Origin: Hymenobacter sediminis
GTDB lineage: Bacteria > Bacteroidota > Bacteroidia > Cytophagales > Hymenobacteraceae
NCBI RefSeq assembly: GCF_003231285.1
Contig: NZ_QKNS01000003.1
Span: 124,001 to 188,000, forward strand
Reading direction: 5' to 3'
DNA length: 64,000 bases
Shown: piece by piece, positions 1-8,901 of the stretch
Layout of the letters: the number at the start of each line of letters is the position of its first letter
Position numbering within the stretch: position 1 is the stretch's first letter
Notes under the pieces: generated by a model
What the model saw: the letters and a program-made list of their open reading frames with translations, nothing else
Told to the model about the DNA's origin: nothing
Database searches by the model: none
Program-made: the position numbers and the translations under genes

Positions 1-1727
1 GCCGTGATTAGCTGCTCAATAGCTTGTAGCTCCTCTTGGGGACTGTTGAAGCGCGTAATGGTAGGCTGCTGTCCGTGTCGCTCCAGCGGAATGATGTGCG
101 GGTTGGGGCTGATGCGCTGGGCGAAGGCGGTAATCTCGACGGTAGAGCGGTAGCTGCGGAAGAGCTTGACTACATCGGCCTGCGGGAACACGCGCTCAAT
201 GGCTTCGGCTGAGGAGGCACTGTAAGGGTTTACCTGCTGGCTGACATCGCCCAGGATGGTTTTACGGCACGGAAACAGCCTTGACAGCACGGCGTACTGC
301 ACCGGGGTGTAGTCCTGCATTTCATCTACCAGCAAGTGCTTCACCTGGTCGTAGGCGGTGATGCCTTCCAGGCGCAGGCGCAGGTAAATCAGCGGGAAAA
401 CATCAGCATACTCCAGATGCAGGCGGTGGTCAAGCTTCAGCAGCTCGGGCCGACCAACCCAGCGGTAAAAGTCGCGGTAGAGTTCCAGCACATTATTCAT
501 CCGGAGCATGCGCGGAATGGCTTCCCCGATGGTGGATTTCTCCTGCCCAGTCAGCTTGCGGCCCACGGCATCGCGTACGTAGGCCCGCACATCGTTGGCC
601 ACCAGCGCAAACCGTTTCAGCAGCGGCACCCGGTGGTAGGTCTTGAACTTGGCCAGCAGGAAGGGCATGGGCACCACCGTTCGGCCCACGCGCAGCTCCG
701 TTACGGTGAGGTAGGTGTTCTCAATGTGCAGCAGAAACTGGTTGAGCTGGCTGAGGAACTCAAACGACGATTTAAACCGGATTCGCTCAATAAACGCCGG
801 ATTGTGGTGTTCCAGCAGCGCCGCTACCTGCTCGAAAAAGGTCTGGAAGCTGTAGCGGTTATCCAGCAGGTCGGCGGCCAGCTCGTCCATGCCCAACTCC
901 GGAATGTGCTCTTCGCCCAGCTCAGGCAGCACGTTGGAGATATAGTCGGCAAAGACCTTGTTGGGCGAAATAATCAGGATGTCTTTGGCCGCAATGGTTT
1001 CGCGGAAACGGTACAGCAGAAACGCAATGCGGTGCAGGGCAATGGAGGTTTTACCCGAGCCAGCTACTCCCTGAATTACCATCACCGACGCCTCCTCGTT
1101 GCGAATCACCGCGTTCTGGTCGCGCTGAATAGTAGCGACGATGTTCTTCATCTTATCGTCGGAGGACTTAGCCAGCTCCTGCTGCAGCACGTCGTCGTGA
1201 ATGTTCACGTCGCTGTCGAGCATGAACTCCAGGCGCCCCTCACGAATCTTGTATTGGCGCTTCAGCTCAATGGTGCCTTGCACCGTGCCGGAGGGGGTAG
1301 CGTAGGAGGCCTCGCCCAGCTCGAAATCGTAGAATAGCGAGGAGATGGGCGCCCGCCAGTCGTAGATCAGGTTCTGGCGCTGGGTTTCATCCAGGAAGGA
1401 ATATACCCCGATATATACCGGGTTGGCCGCCTTGTCGGGGGTAGCAAAATCAATGCGGCCGAAGTACGGCGACTGGCCTAGCTTGAGGAGGCGGCGCTTG
1501 CGGGCCACGGCGCCCTCACCCGTGTAAGCCATACGGTTGATGGATTGCTCGGCGGAAACCATATCGGCCTCATCCATGCCCGACTGATGCTCGTGGATGT
1601 ACTGCTTTTTCTCCCGCAGCTCGTTGGAAAACTGCCGCACGGCCTCGTCGATGCGCTTCACGGCCAGCGTCAGTTTCTCCTTAATTTCTTCCAGATGTTC
1701 TTTTTCTTCTTGCTGCGTTACGTTCAT
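1..1727 (-). CDS. HelD/UvrD-type superfamily 1 helicase, 3' end cut off
   Basis: Reading leftward from the ATG at 1727, the frame stays open to the window edge (575 codons seen), so the C-terminus is missing. The N-terminus (about residues 1-60) is charged and heptad-like (MNVTQQEEKEHLEEIKEKL), as in HelD-family proteins, which carry a coiled-coil arm before the motor. A Walker A motif GVAGSGKTS lies near residues 217-226 and a Walker B-like VDEMQDY near residue 470, followed by LGDVSQQ. By family knowledge these ATPases are UvrD-like motors; in Gram-positive bacteria HelD releases stalled RNA polymerase. Whether this one does the same is inference. It is separated from ilvC by about 300 bases with a hairpin, so it is not part of the ilv operon. 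Alternative: a generic UvrD/Rep DNA helicase; the long N-terminal region before Walker A argues for the HelD type. Confidence 0.85.
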   Translation of the reverse strand, partial: MNVTQQEEKEHLEEIKEKLTLAVKRIDEAVRQFSNELREKKQYIHEHQSGMDEADMVSAEQSINRMAYTGEGAVARKRRLLKLGQSPYFGRIDFATPDKAANPVYIGVYSFLDETQRQNLIYDWRAPISSLFYDFELGEASYATPSGTVQGTIELKRQYKIREGRLEFMLDSDVNIHDDVLQQELAKSSDDKMKNIVATIQRDQNAVIRNEEASVMVIQGVAGSGKTSIALHRIAFLLYRFRETIAAKDILIISPNKVFADYISNVLPELGEEHIPELGMDELAADLLDNRYSFQTFFEQVAALLEHHNPAFIERIRFKSSFEFLSQLNQFLLHIENTYLTVTELRVGRTVVPMPFLLAKFKTYHRVPLLKRFALVANDVRAYVRDAVGRKLTGQEKSTIGEAIPRMLRMNNVLELYRDFYRWVGRPELLKLDHRLHLEYADVFPLIYLRLRLEGITAYDQVKHLLVDEMQDYTPVQYAVLSRLFPCRKTILGDVSQQVNPYSASSAEAIERVFPQADVVKLFRSYRSTVEITAFAQRISPNPHIIPLERHGQQPTITRFNSPQEELQAIEQLIT

Positions 1728-1918
1728 CCCCGGCGGCTTTTGGCAAATGGACCTCAAAGGTCCAGCAAATTCCGGTTGGCCGAAACGTTTGGCTGATTTT
1801 ATTAGATCTGGTGAACATTTACGTCTCGAATAACCTCAGTCCGTTCTGTGAAGGGAGGCAGTAATTTCTGACTCGGCCTTGCTACACGCGGCTTACGGCG
1901 AAGATTACGCGCCGAAAA

Positions 1919-1957
1919 CACATAAGTCCCATCCTGAGCCAGGACGGGACTTATGTG
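1919..1957 (-). terminator. Hairpin terminator behind ilvC
   Basis: The stem cacataagtccc/gggacttatgtg continues after one mismatch with tcct/agga and has a five-base loop. Read leftward the stem is followed by a short T-rich stretch, which fits a terminator for the ilv operon. It is the only structure seen in the roughly 300 gene-free bases 1728-2034. Confidence 0.6.
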
Positions 1958-2034
1958 CGCTGATTACGACACTGCTTTGACTATCTACTGGTTACGGCAC
2001 TATCAAAGGAGCCTCCTCCCGCATTACCTGACAG

Positions 2035-3123
2035 CTAGTTGCTTTCAGCAGAAAGCGCGAAGCCTTCTTCTACTTTCTCAGTGGCCTTAGAGCGTAGTTC
2101 GCGTACGGTGGCGCCGGTCTGCCACAGCTCCGAGTCGCGTACTTCCTTCAGTTCGGCTTCTAGCTCCTGGCGGTAGCCGGGGGTAGAGCCGCGCTGAATG
2201 GTGCGGGCAGCCTCCTTGCCCGAGGCTACGCTGTCGTAGAGCTCGTTGAGCACGGGCAGGGTCGCGTCGCGGAAGCGGCCTTTCCAGTCGAGGGCGCCGC
2301 GCTGGGCCGTTACGGAACAGTTGCTGAACATCCAGTCCATGCCGTTTTCGCCAACCAGCGGCACGAGACTCTGGGTGAGTTCTTCCACCGTTTCGTTGAA
2401 GGCCTCGGAAGGGGAGTGGCCGCGCTGGCGCAGCACCTGGTATTGGGCTTCGATGATGCCGGCCAAAGCCCCCATCAGCACGCCTCGCTCGCCGGTGAGG
2501 TCGGAATACACTTCGCGCTTGAAGTCGGTTTCGAACAGGTAGCCCGACCCTACCCCAATGCCGAGGGCAATGGCCTTGTCGTAGGCTTGTCCGGTGGCAT
2601 CCTGGTACACGGCGAACGAGGAGTTCAAGCCGCCCCCGGCCACAAACAGGCGGCGCAGGCTGGTGCCGCTACCCTTCGGGGCCACGAGAACCACATCTAC
2701 CTCCGCGGGCGGCACAATGCCGGTCTGGTCGTTGAACGTGATGCCGAAGCCGTGCGAGAAGTACAGCGTTTTGCCGGGCGTCAGCTTGGCTTTGAGGGTA
2801 GGCCACACCGCAATCTGGCCGGCATCGGAAAGCAGGTTGGCGATGATGGTGCCCCGCTCAGCGGCCTCTTCAATATCAAACAGGGTTTCGCCTTCTACCC
2901 AGCCATCGGCTTCAGCCTTGCTCCAGGAAGCCGAGTCGCGGCGCTGCCCGATGATGACGTTGAAGCCATTGTCGCGCAGGTTCAGTGCTTGGCCGGGGCC
3001 CTGCACGCCGTAGCCAATCACGGCAATCGTCTCATCTTTCAGAATTGCGCGAGCTTTCTCCAAAGGAAATTCGTCGCGGGTAACTACGTGCTCTTCTACG
3101 CCGCCAAAGTTGATGGTTGCCAT
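2035..3123 (-). CDS. ilvC: Ketol-acid reductoisomerase
   Basis: NADPH-dependent enzyme converting 2-acetolactate or 2-aceto-2-hydroxybutyrate to the dihydroxy acid, step two of valine/isoleucine synthesis. The Rossmann motif GYGVQGPGQALN is at residues 38-49, the conserved HGFGI at about residue 124, and the knotted C-terminal domain shows the usual E-rich SDLTGERG and MDWMFSNCS segments. Length is 362 residues, close to the family. The frame is open 68 codons further upstream, but that stretch overlaps ilvN, is low-complexity and unlike the family; MATINFGG at 3123 is the natural start. It is the last gene of the leftward ilvEDBNC operon, 55 bases after ilvN. Confidence 0.96.
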   Translation of the reverse strand: MATINFGGVEEHVVTRDEFPLEKARAILKDETIAVIGYGVQGPGQALNLRDNGFNVIIGQRRDSASWSKAEADGWVEGETLFDIEEAAERGTIIANLLSDAGQIAVWPTLKAKLTPGKTLYFSHGFGITFNDQTGIVPPAEVDVVLVAPKGSGTSLRRLFVAGGGLNSSFAVYQDATGQAYDKAIALGIGVGSGYLFETDFKREVYSDLTGERGVLMGALAGIIEAQYQVLRQRGHSPSEAFNETVEELTQSLVPLVGENGMDWMFSNCSVTAQRGALDWKGRFRDATLPVLNELYDSVASGKEAARTIQRGSTPGYRQELEAELKEVRDSELWQTGATVRELRSKATEKVEEGFALSAESN

Positions 3124-3178
3124 GATGTTGGATATTGGGTTGGAAGATGGAATTGAGTTGTTGTTAGGCTGGAGCGGT

Positions 3179-3784
3179 TCACATGGTGAATACCTTATCT
3201 CGGCTGTTGAGGTAGTCGTTTTCGCTGACCTCAGGACCAGGCTCGGTGCGCTCAAACTCGCGGAGTTTATGGTGGAAGCCCAGGCTGTCTTTGATGATGG
3301 CAATGCGGGCCGAGCGCACAAACTCAATGAGGCCGTAGGGCTGCAGCACTGTCAGGAGTTTGTCGGTTTCCTCGCGGTGGCCGGTGGTTTCGAACACCGT
3401 GTAATCCTTGCGGATGACCACGGCGCGGGCCCCATGTTCCCGCAGTAGCCGCTCCACCAGGGCCCGCTCGGCAATGACGTCGGTGGGTACTTTGTAGAGG
3501 GCCATTTCCTGCCAGATGACGTCCTCGTTGGGGTTGAAGTACACCTTGAGTACCTCTACCTGCTTCTCAATCTGGCGGGCAATCTTGCGCACTACTTCCT
3601 CGGTTTCCACCACCACAATGTTGAAGCGGTGAATGCCTTCGACCTCCGAAGGGGAGGTATTAAGGCTCTCGATATTGATTTTGCGCCGGGAGAAAATGAT
3701 GGCAATGCGGTTCAGCAGCCCCACCTGGTTCTCGGTGTAGGCCGTGATGTTGTACTCCCGCCGGTCGATGGATTGCTGGTGCAT
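3179..3784 (-). CDS. ilvN: Acetolactate synthase small (regulatory) subunit
   Basis: Regulatory subunit that binds the IlvB catalytic subunit and confers valine feedback control. The ACT domain occupies about residues 8-85 (EYNITAYTENQVGLLNRIA, then the conserved NIESLNTSPSE), and the C-terminal half matches the long, two-domain Bacteroidota form at 201 residues. Located between ilvB and ilvC on the same strand. The 180-base gap from ilvB holds a perfect 30-bp inverted repeat. In E. coli the equivalent names are ilvN or ilvH; which applies is a matter of convention. Confidence 0.94.
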   Translation of the reverse strand: MHQQSIDRREYNITAYTENQVGLLNRIAIIFSRRKINIESLNTSPSEVEGIHRFNIVVVETEEVVRKIARQIEKQVEVLKVYFNPNEDVIWQEMALYKVPTDVIAERALVERLLREHGARAVVIRKDYTVFETTGHREETDKLLTVLQPYGLIEFVRSARIAIIKDSLGFHHKLREFERTEPGPEVSENDYLNSRDKVFTM

Positions 3785-3850
3785 GATGGTGAAATGCTGA
3801 GGTAGTGAAATGGTGAGTTTGCAGGAGCAGCTCTACCGCTTCCGCCACCG

Positions 3851-3944
3851 GTCATGTCGAGCGCAGTCGAGACATCTCGCTCGAATCGTTGGAGTGGCCT
3901 GGTACCGTCAGCACGCGAGATGTCTCGACTGCGCTCGACATGAC
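3851..3944. repeat. Perfect 30-bp inverted repeat between ilvB and ilvN
   Basis: Arms at 3851-3880 (starting gtcatgtcgagc) and 3915-3944 are exact reverse complements, separated by 34 bases. The same start, gtcatgtcgag with gacatctcgc following, recurs at 7442 upstream of ilvD, so this is a dispersed intergenic element rather than a one-off terminator. It lies inside an operon and could fold in the mRNA. Confidence 0.85.
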
Positions 3945-3963
3945 GATCTTCTTTAGGACTGCT

Positions 3964-5727
3964 TTACTTCAACCGAATCTCCCCAACCCCACAGCCTTGC
4001 GGCACCATGGGGAAGATGTTGTTCTCCTTCGTTACCATCACCTCCAGCAGGAAGGAGCCGGGGTGTTCCAGCATCTCGCGCAACGCCGTTTGCAGCTCGG
4101 GGCGGCTGTCCACGCGGTGGCCGGCAATGTTGTAGCCGCGGGCCACGGTCACGTAGTCGGGGCTGGCAATATCGACGAAGGAGTAGCGCCGGTCGTGGAA
4201 CAGCTCCTGCCACTGGCGCACCATGCCCAGGAATTGGTTGTTGAGCAGCAGGATTTTCACATTTACGCCCGTCTGCATGATGGTGCCCAGCTCCTGAATC
4301 GTCATCTGAATGCCCCCGTCGCCGATAACGGCTACTACCGTGCGCGCTGGGGCGCCGTACTTGGCCCCGATGGCGGCGGGCAGGGCAAAGCCCATGGTGC
4401 CCAGGCCCCCGCTGGTAATGTTGCTGCGGGTGTGGTTGAGCTTGGCGTAGCGGCAGGCCACCATCTGGTGCTGGCCTACATCGGTTACAATAATAGCCTC
4501 GCCCTGGGTCAGCTCATTCAGCTGCTGAATCACCTCGCCCATGGTCAACTCATCGGAGGTTGGGAACAGTTCGTCCTGAATGACGGCCGCTATTTCCTCC
4601 GCGTCGTGGTCGAGGAAGCGTTGGCGCCATTCGGGGTAGGAGCGGGCTTCCACCAGTTGCGTGAGCAGGGGTAGTGTTTCCTTGCAGTCGCCCCACACGG
4701 GCACGGTGGCCTTCACGTTCTTGTCAATTTCCGTGGGGTCGATGTCGAGGTGAACGACCTGAGCCTGCTTGGCGTACTTATCCAGGCGGCCTGTTACCCG
4801 GTCGTCGAAGCGCATGCCAATGGCAATGAGCACGTCGCACTCGTTGGTCAGCACGTTGGGGCCGTAGTTGCCGTGCATGCCTAGCATACCCACGTTGAGT
4901 GGGTGGCCCGTAGGCAGAGCGCCAGCGCCAAGAATGGTCCAGGCCGCCGGAATCCCGCTTTTCTCAATGAACCGTTTGAACTCCTGCTCCGCCTTGCCCA
5001 GCAATATGCCCTGGCCCCACAGCACCAACGGGCGCTTGGCCTGGTTGATAAGCGCCGCGGCCTGCGCCACGTACTCCGGGCGCACGACTGGTCTAGGCCG
5101 ATAGCTGCGGATGTGGGTGCAGGGCTGATACGGCGGGAACTCCGCCTTCTGCATCTGGGCGTTCTTGGTGATGTCAATCAGCACTGGACCGGGTCGGCCG
5201 CTGCGCGCGATGTAGAAGGCCTTGGCCAGCGCCTCAGGAATTTCACTCGCGTCCGTTACCTGATGATTCCACTTGGTGATGGGGGTAGTGATGTTGATGA
5301 TGTCGGTTTCCTGGAAGGCATCCGTGCCCAGCAAGTGCGCAAACACCTGGCCCGTGATGCACACCAGCGGCGTGCTGTCAATCAGGGCATCGGCTAGGCC
5401 TGTCACAAGGTTGGTAGCGCCGGGCCCACTGGTGGCAAACACGACCCCCACCTTCCCCGACGACCGCGCGTAGCCCTGGGCCGCGTGAATGCCGCCCTGC
5501 TCGTGGCGTACCAGCACGTGGTTGAGCTGCTCCCGGAAATCGTAAAGCGCATCATAAATTGGGATGATGGCGCCGCCGGGGTAGCCAAACACGGTGTCCA
5601 CGCCCTCCGCCAGCAGGGCGTGCAGCGTAGCCTCGGCGCCCGACAGGGTGCGGGTAGCGGGCTCCGCCGTGGCTACGGCCGTTTCAGGCGAGGTTGGCGC
5701 GGGCTGGGGTTGCTGTTTCGTGTACAT
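3964..5727 (-). CDS. ilvB: Acetolactate synthase, catalytic subunit
   Basis: Thiamine-diphosphate enzyme that condenses pyruvate with pyruvate or 2-oxobutyrate, the first common step of branched-chain amino acid synthesis. It shows the three-domain layout: PYR domain with the catalytic glutamate E76 in [15 protein letters not shown], a middle FAD-binding domain (WGQGILLG to [10 protein letters not shown]), and the PP domain with [14 protein letters not shown] starting near residue 468. Length 587 is typical. The first 30 residues ([12 protein letters not shown]) are a flexible extension seen in related species. Its start overlaps the end of ilvD by 44 bases, which suggests translational coupling. 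Confidence 0.96.
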   Translation of the reverse strand: MYTKQQPQPAPTSPETAVATAEPATRTLSGAEATLHALLAEGVDTVFGYPGGAIIPIYDALYDFREQLNHVLVRHEQGGIHAAQGYARSSGKVGVVFATSGPGATNLVTGLADALIDSTPLVCITGQVFAHLLGTDAFQETDIINITTPITKWNHQVTDASEIPEALAKAFYIARSGRPGPVLIDITKNAQMQKAEFPPYQPCTHIRSYRPRPVVRPEYVAQAAALINQAKRPLVLWGQGILLGKAEQEFKRFIEKSGIPAAWTILGAGALPTGHPLNVGMLGMHGNYGPNVLTNECDVLIAIGMRFDDRVTGRLDKYAKQAQVVHLDIDPTEIDKNVKATVPVWGDCKETLPLLTQLVEARSYPEWRQRFLDHDAEEIAAVIQDELFPTSDELTMGEVIQQLNELTQGEAIIVTDVGQHQMVACRYAKLNHTRSNITSGGLGTMGFALPAAIGAKYGAPARTVVAVIGDGGIQMTIQELGTIMQTGVNVKILLLNNQFLGMVRQWQELFHDRRYSFVDIASPDYVTVARGYNIAGHRVDSRPELQTALREMLEHPGSFLLEVMVTKENNIFPMVPQGCGVGEIRLK

Positions 5728-7408
5728 GGTCTTCCTGGTAATCGGTGATACAGCCGCGGCTCGCGTCGCTCACGGTGCGGATATACTTCAGCAGCACGCC
5801 TTGTTGCACGTTGGGCCGGGGCCGCTGCCACTGCTGGCGGCGTAGCTCCAGCAGGGCGTCCTCTACCTGCACCTCCATGGTGTTGGTGCTGGCGTCCAGC
5901 ACAATCCAGTCGCCGTCTTCTACCAGTGCGATGGTGCCACCGTCGTAGGCCTCGGGGCACACGTGCCCGATGACAAAGCCGTGGGTGCCGCCCGAGAAAC
6001 GGCCGTCTGTAATCAGGGCAACCTTGTCGCCTAGGCCGGCGCCGATGATGGCCGAGGTGGGCTTGAGCATCTCCGGCATGCCCGGTCCGCCCTTGGGCCC
6101 CACGTAGCGAATCACGACGACCTGACCGGGCTGAATCTTGCCCTGCGAAATGCCTTCGTTCAATTCTTCTTCGGAGTTGAACACAATAGCTGGCCCCTCA
6201 AACCGCAGCCCTTCCTTGCCGGTGATTTTGGCCACCGCACCTCTTTCGGCCAGATTGCCATACAGAATCTGAATGTGGCCGTCGGCTTTGATGGGGTTAC
6301 TGAGGGGGCGTAGCAAATCCTGCTCCGCGCCCAGGGGCTGCACGTCGGCTAGGTTTTCGGCCAGCGTCTTACCCGTTACCGTCAGCAGGTCGCCGTGGAG
6401 CAGGCCGAGGTTCAGCAGGGTTTTCATCACGGCCGGCACGCCGCCCAGGGCCGAGAGGTCCTCCATGAGATATTTACCGCTGGGCTTCAGATCGGCTAGT
6501 ACCGGCGTGCGGTTGCTCACGGCCTGAAAGTCTTCCATAGTCAGCGGCACGCCCGCGGCGTGGGCAATGGCAATCAGGTGGAGCACGGCGTTGGTAGAGC
6601 CGCCGAGCACGGTAGTCATGACTAGGGCATTTTCAAAGGCCTCGCGCACCAGGATGTCGCGGGGCTTGAGGTCGAGTTCGAGCAGGCGGCGCAGGTAGGC
6701 GCCGGCCGTGAGGCACTCCTGTTGCTTCTCCGGGCTAACCGCCGGGGAGGACGAGGAAAACGGGACGCTCATACCCAGCGTTTCGATGGCCGCCGCCATG
6801 GTATTCGCCGTGTACATGCCGCCGCAGGCTCCGGGCCCCGGGCAGGCGTTGTGGATGATGCCGCGGTAATCCTCGTCCGATATCTGCCCCTGCAGCTTTT
6901 TGCCGTAGGCCTCAAAGCACGACACAATGTTGAGCTGCTGCCCCTTGAACGTGCCGCCCTTAATGGTACCCCCGTACACCATGAGCGAGGGCCGGTTCAG
7001 GCGCGCCATGGCAATGAGGGCGCCGGGCATGTTTTTGTCGCAGCCCATCACGCAGGCCAGGGCATCGTAGTTGTGCGCCCCGGCCATGGCCTCAATGGAA
7101 TCCGCAATGATTTCCCGGGAAACCAGGGAGTAGCGCATGCCCGCCGTGCCGTTGGTAATGCCATCCGATACCCCAATGGTATTAAACCGCAGCCCCACCA
7201 GCCCCTGCTCCTGCACGCCCACCTTCACTTGGTCGGCCAAGCCATTCAGGTGCATGTTGCAGGTGTTGCCCTCGAAGCCCGTGGAGCAGATGCCCACGAA
7301 CGGCTTATGCAAATCAGCATCCGACAGACCCGAGCCAATGAGCATGGCTTGGGACGCCGGCAGGCTGTCGTCCTGAGTGTAGATGCGGCTGTATTTATTC
7401 AGGGTCAT
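5684..7408 (-). CDS. ilvD: Dihydroxy-acid dehydratase
   Basis: Iron-sulfur dehydratase giving 2-oxoisovalerate or 3-methyl-2-oxopentanoate. The cluster ligands are visible as C50 (GNTCNMH), C123 ([11 protein letters not shown]) and C195 ([16 protein letters not shown]), and the [10 protein letters not shown] and [10 protein letters not shown] motifs are intact. Length is 574 residues. The frame is open 26 codons further upstream to 7486, but those codons fall in a repeat element, so the start at [10 protein letters not shown] (7408) is preferred. Its last 44 bases overlap ilvB. Confidence 0.96.
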   Translation of the reverse strand: MTLNKYSRIYTQDDSLPASQAMLIGSGLSDADLHKPFVGICSTGFEGNTCNMHLNGLADQVKVGVQEQGLVGLRFNTIGVSDGITNGTAGMRYSLVSREIIADSIEAMAGAHNYDALACVMGCDKNMPGALIAMARLNRPSLMVYGGTIKGGTFKGQQLNIVSCFEAYGKKLQGQISDEDYRGIIHNACPGPGACGGMYTANTMAAAIETLGMSVPFSSSSPAVSPEKQQECLTAGAYLRRLLELDLKPRDILVREAFENALVMTTVLGGSTNAVLHLIAIAHAAGVPLTMEDFQAVSNRTPVLADLKPSGKYLMEDLSALGGVPAVMKTLLNLGLLHGDLLTVTGKTLAENLADVQPLGAEQDLLRPLSNPIKADGHIQILYGNLAERGAVAKITGKEGLRFEGPAIVFNSEEELNEGISQGKIQPGQVVVIRYVGPKGGPGMPEMLKPTSAIIGAGLGDKVALITDGRFSGGTHGFVIGHVCPEAYDGGTIALVEDGDWIVLDASTNTMEVQVEDALLELRRQQWQRPRPNVQQGVLLKYIRTVSDASRGCITDYQEDHVHETATPARANLA

Positions 7409-7440
7409 TTCGGGCGGGATTGGACTGATGTGATGGAGGG

Positions 7441-7553
7441 CGTCATGTCGAGCTTGTCGAGACATCTCGCGTGCTGACGTTGCCATGCTGCCTCAACGAA
7501 GCGGTAGAGATGCTTCGGTCCCTGGCTTGATGCGCCACATGCTCAGCATGACG
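7441..7553. repeat. Intergenic repeat element with imperfect terminal inverted repeats, between ilvE and ilvD
   Basis: The ends cgtcatgtcgagc (7441-7453) and gctcagcatgacg (7541-7553) are inverted copies with a few mismatches. The left end shares about 30 bases with the hairpin arms at 3851 and 3915 (tcgagacatctcgc). The right half holds a second motif, gcggtagagatgcttcgg. It lies in the ilvE-ilvD gap and is probably non-coding. Confidence 0.7.
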
Positions 7554-7582
7554 TTTACTGTGGATGGTTCAACTCTAGGCCA

Positions 7583-8491
7583 CTACTGCGCTTGCTCCGC
7601 GAAGCTGGCGTTGCGGCTCACGGCTTGCCCGGTCACTAGCGCCTGGTAATGGCTGGCGAGCATGCCGCCAATGGAATGCTGGAAAGACTTTTCGAACACG
7701 ATGTCATCCACAGAAGCAATGCCGATAACCTCGGCAGCAGTACCCGTCATGAAGGCCGCGGAAGCCGTGCGCAGCTCCTCTGGTCGGAAGAACCGCTCGT
7801 GCACCGTAATGCCAGCTTCCCGGGCCAGGTCGATGATGGTGTTGCGGGTGATGCCGCGCAGAATGCTACCCTGCGGAGCGGTGTACAACTCCCCGTCGCG
7901 CTCAAAGAAGAAGTTGGCACCGGGGCCTTCGGCTACGTAGCCGTTCATGTCGAGCAGCAGGGCCTCATCGTACCCGCGGCCTTTGGCCTCGGTGCTGGCA
8001 ATGATAGAATTGACGTAGTGCCCGGCTACTTTCGCCTCGATGGGCACGGCCTTGGGGTTCGGCCGCTCGTAGGGCGAGATGGTCAGACGCAGCAACTGGT
8101 CGCCGAGATACTTTCCCCATTCCCACACCGCAATCAGCACGTTGCTGCTGTTAGCGGCCTTCAGGCTCATGTTGGGGGTAGCAGCGTACACCAGTGGCCG
8201 AATGTAGGCGTCTGTCAGGTTGTTGCGCTCCAGCACTTCGTAGCTGATGCGCGTAAGTTCCTCTACCGAATACTCTAATGGCAAGCCAACGCACTTGCAC
8301 GAATAATGCAACCGCTCGTAGTGCTCCTCGGCCTTGAAGATGCGGGTCCCAGCCGGGGTGTTGTACGCCCGAATGCCTTCGAACACGGCGTAGCCATAGT
8401 GCAGCGACTGGGCATACACCCCACAGGTAGCCTGCTCGGCCGGTACAAACTCGCCATCCAAAAAAGCGACGGTATTACTGGTGTAGTACAT
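7583..8491 (-). CDS. ilvE: Branched-chain amino acid aminotransferase
   Basis: PLP-dependent class IV aminotransferase catalysing the last step of leucine, isoleucine and valine synthesis. The PLP lysine is K154 in EAKVAGHYVNS, with the conserved YGYAVFEGIRAY at residues 32-43, GPGANFFF, and the phosphate-binding GTAAEVIGI near the end. Starting at MYYTSNTVAFLDG gives 302 residues and matches relatives; the frame is open 12 codons more to 8527, but that would put the start directly against the T-run of the attenuator-like hairpin at 8531-8565. First gene of the ilv operon. Confidence 0.94.
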   Translation of the reverse strand: MYYTSNTVAFLDGEFVPAEQATCGVYAQSLHYGYAVFEGIRAYNTPAGTRIFKAEEHYERLHYSCKCVGLPLEYSVEELTRISYEVLERNNLTDAYIRPLVYAATPNMSLKAANSSNVLIAVWEWGKYLGDQLLRLTISPYERPNPKAVPIEAKVAGHYVNSIIASTEAKGRGYDEALLLDMNGYVAEGPGANFFFERDGELYTAPQGSILRGITRNTIIDLAREAGITVHERFFRPEELRTASAAFMTGTAAEVIGIASVDDIVFEKSFQHSIGGMLASHYQALVTGQAVSRNASFAEQAQ

Positions 8492-8530
8492 GAAGGTAGA
8501 AGGGGTAGGGAGAGAATAAGTAGCCACTAG

Positions 8531-8565
8531 GAAAAAGCCTTTCTCGGCACCGGGCTAAGAAAGGC
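8531..8565 (-). terminator. Attenuator-like intrinsic terminator just upstream of ilvE
   Basis: On the minus strand the stem GCCTTTCT/AGAAAGGC (8565-8558 with 8544-8537) is followed at once by TTTTTC. It lies about 40 bases before the ilvE start and in the same direction, with no gene before it that it could serve. A terminator at the front of an amino acid operon is the normal sign of transcription attenuation. The slightly upstream minus-strand stretch GCTTTTCTC could pair with the same GAGAAAGGC, making a candidate alternative fold. Confidence 0.65.
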
Positions 8566-8790
8566 AGCAGAGAAAAGCAGGGGTAGGAAATGTAGAAGCC
8601 TGTCGGCGACTTGGCTGGGTTCTATTCCTTTCCGGGCATAGCTGCCACAGTTGATGTGCCCAGCCGCCATCACCCGGATGTTGGTAGCCGGCCATGCGGC
8701 CGCACCTGTTAGAAGAAATAGTGCAGACCAGGAGGTGGAAAAAGGCTCGGGCATATCATCTTTACAGCAGTAGGGTGTCTGCAAGTAGGA
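8566..8790 (-). promoter_or_regulatory. Putative ilv leader region
   Basis: This is the G+C-rich transcribed-looking stretch before the attenuator. It holds a short open frame (ATG near 8754, MPEPFSTSWSALFLL...) that could be a leader peptide but has no striking run of Ile, Leu or Val codons. No known riboswitch was recognised. From 8790 to 8901 the DNA turns AT-rich and must hold the divergent promoters for ilvE and the gene at 8902. Confidence 0.35.
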
Positions 8791-8901
8791 CAGCTGGCGA
8801 GCATTTGAAAAACTTTTTTCTTACTTAGATACTATTTCAAAATCTTTATTAAATGATTGTAAATAGCTTATAATCAGAAACTTGAAATTTAGAGAAATAC
8901 A

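Noticed and set aside
336..1337. Long open frame on the plus strand
   Set aside because: It is the antisense shadow of the helicase gene read leftward; protein composition is unnatural.
3124..3327. 68-codon N-terminal extension of IlvC
   Set aside because: Overlaps ilvN, low complexity, not conserved; the start at 3123 fits the family.
7409..7486. 26-codon N-terminal extension of IlvD
   Set aside because: Encoded by the repeat element at 7441; not part of the family.
8527..8784. 85-codon open frame upstream of ilvE as a normal gene
   Set aside because: It spans the attenuator hairpin and has no recognisable product; treated as leader.
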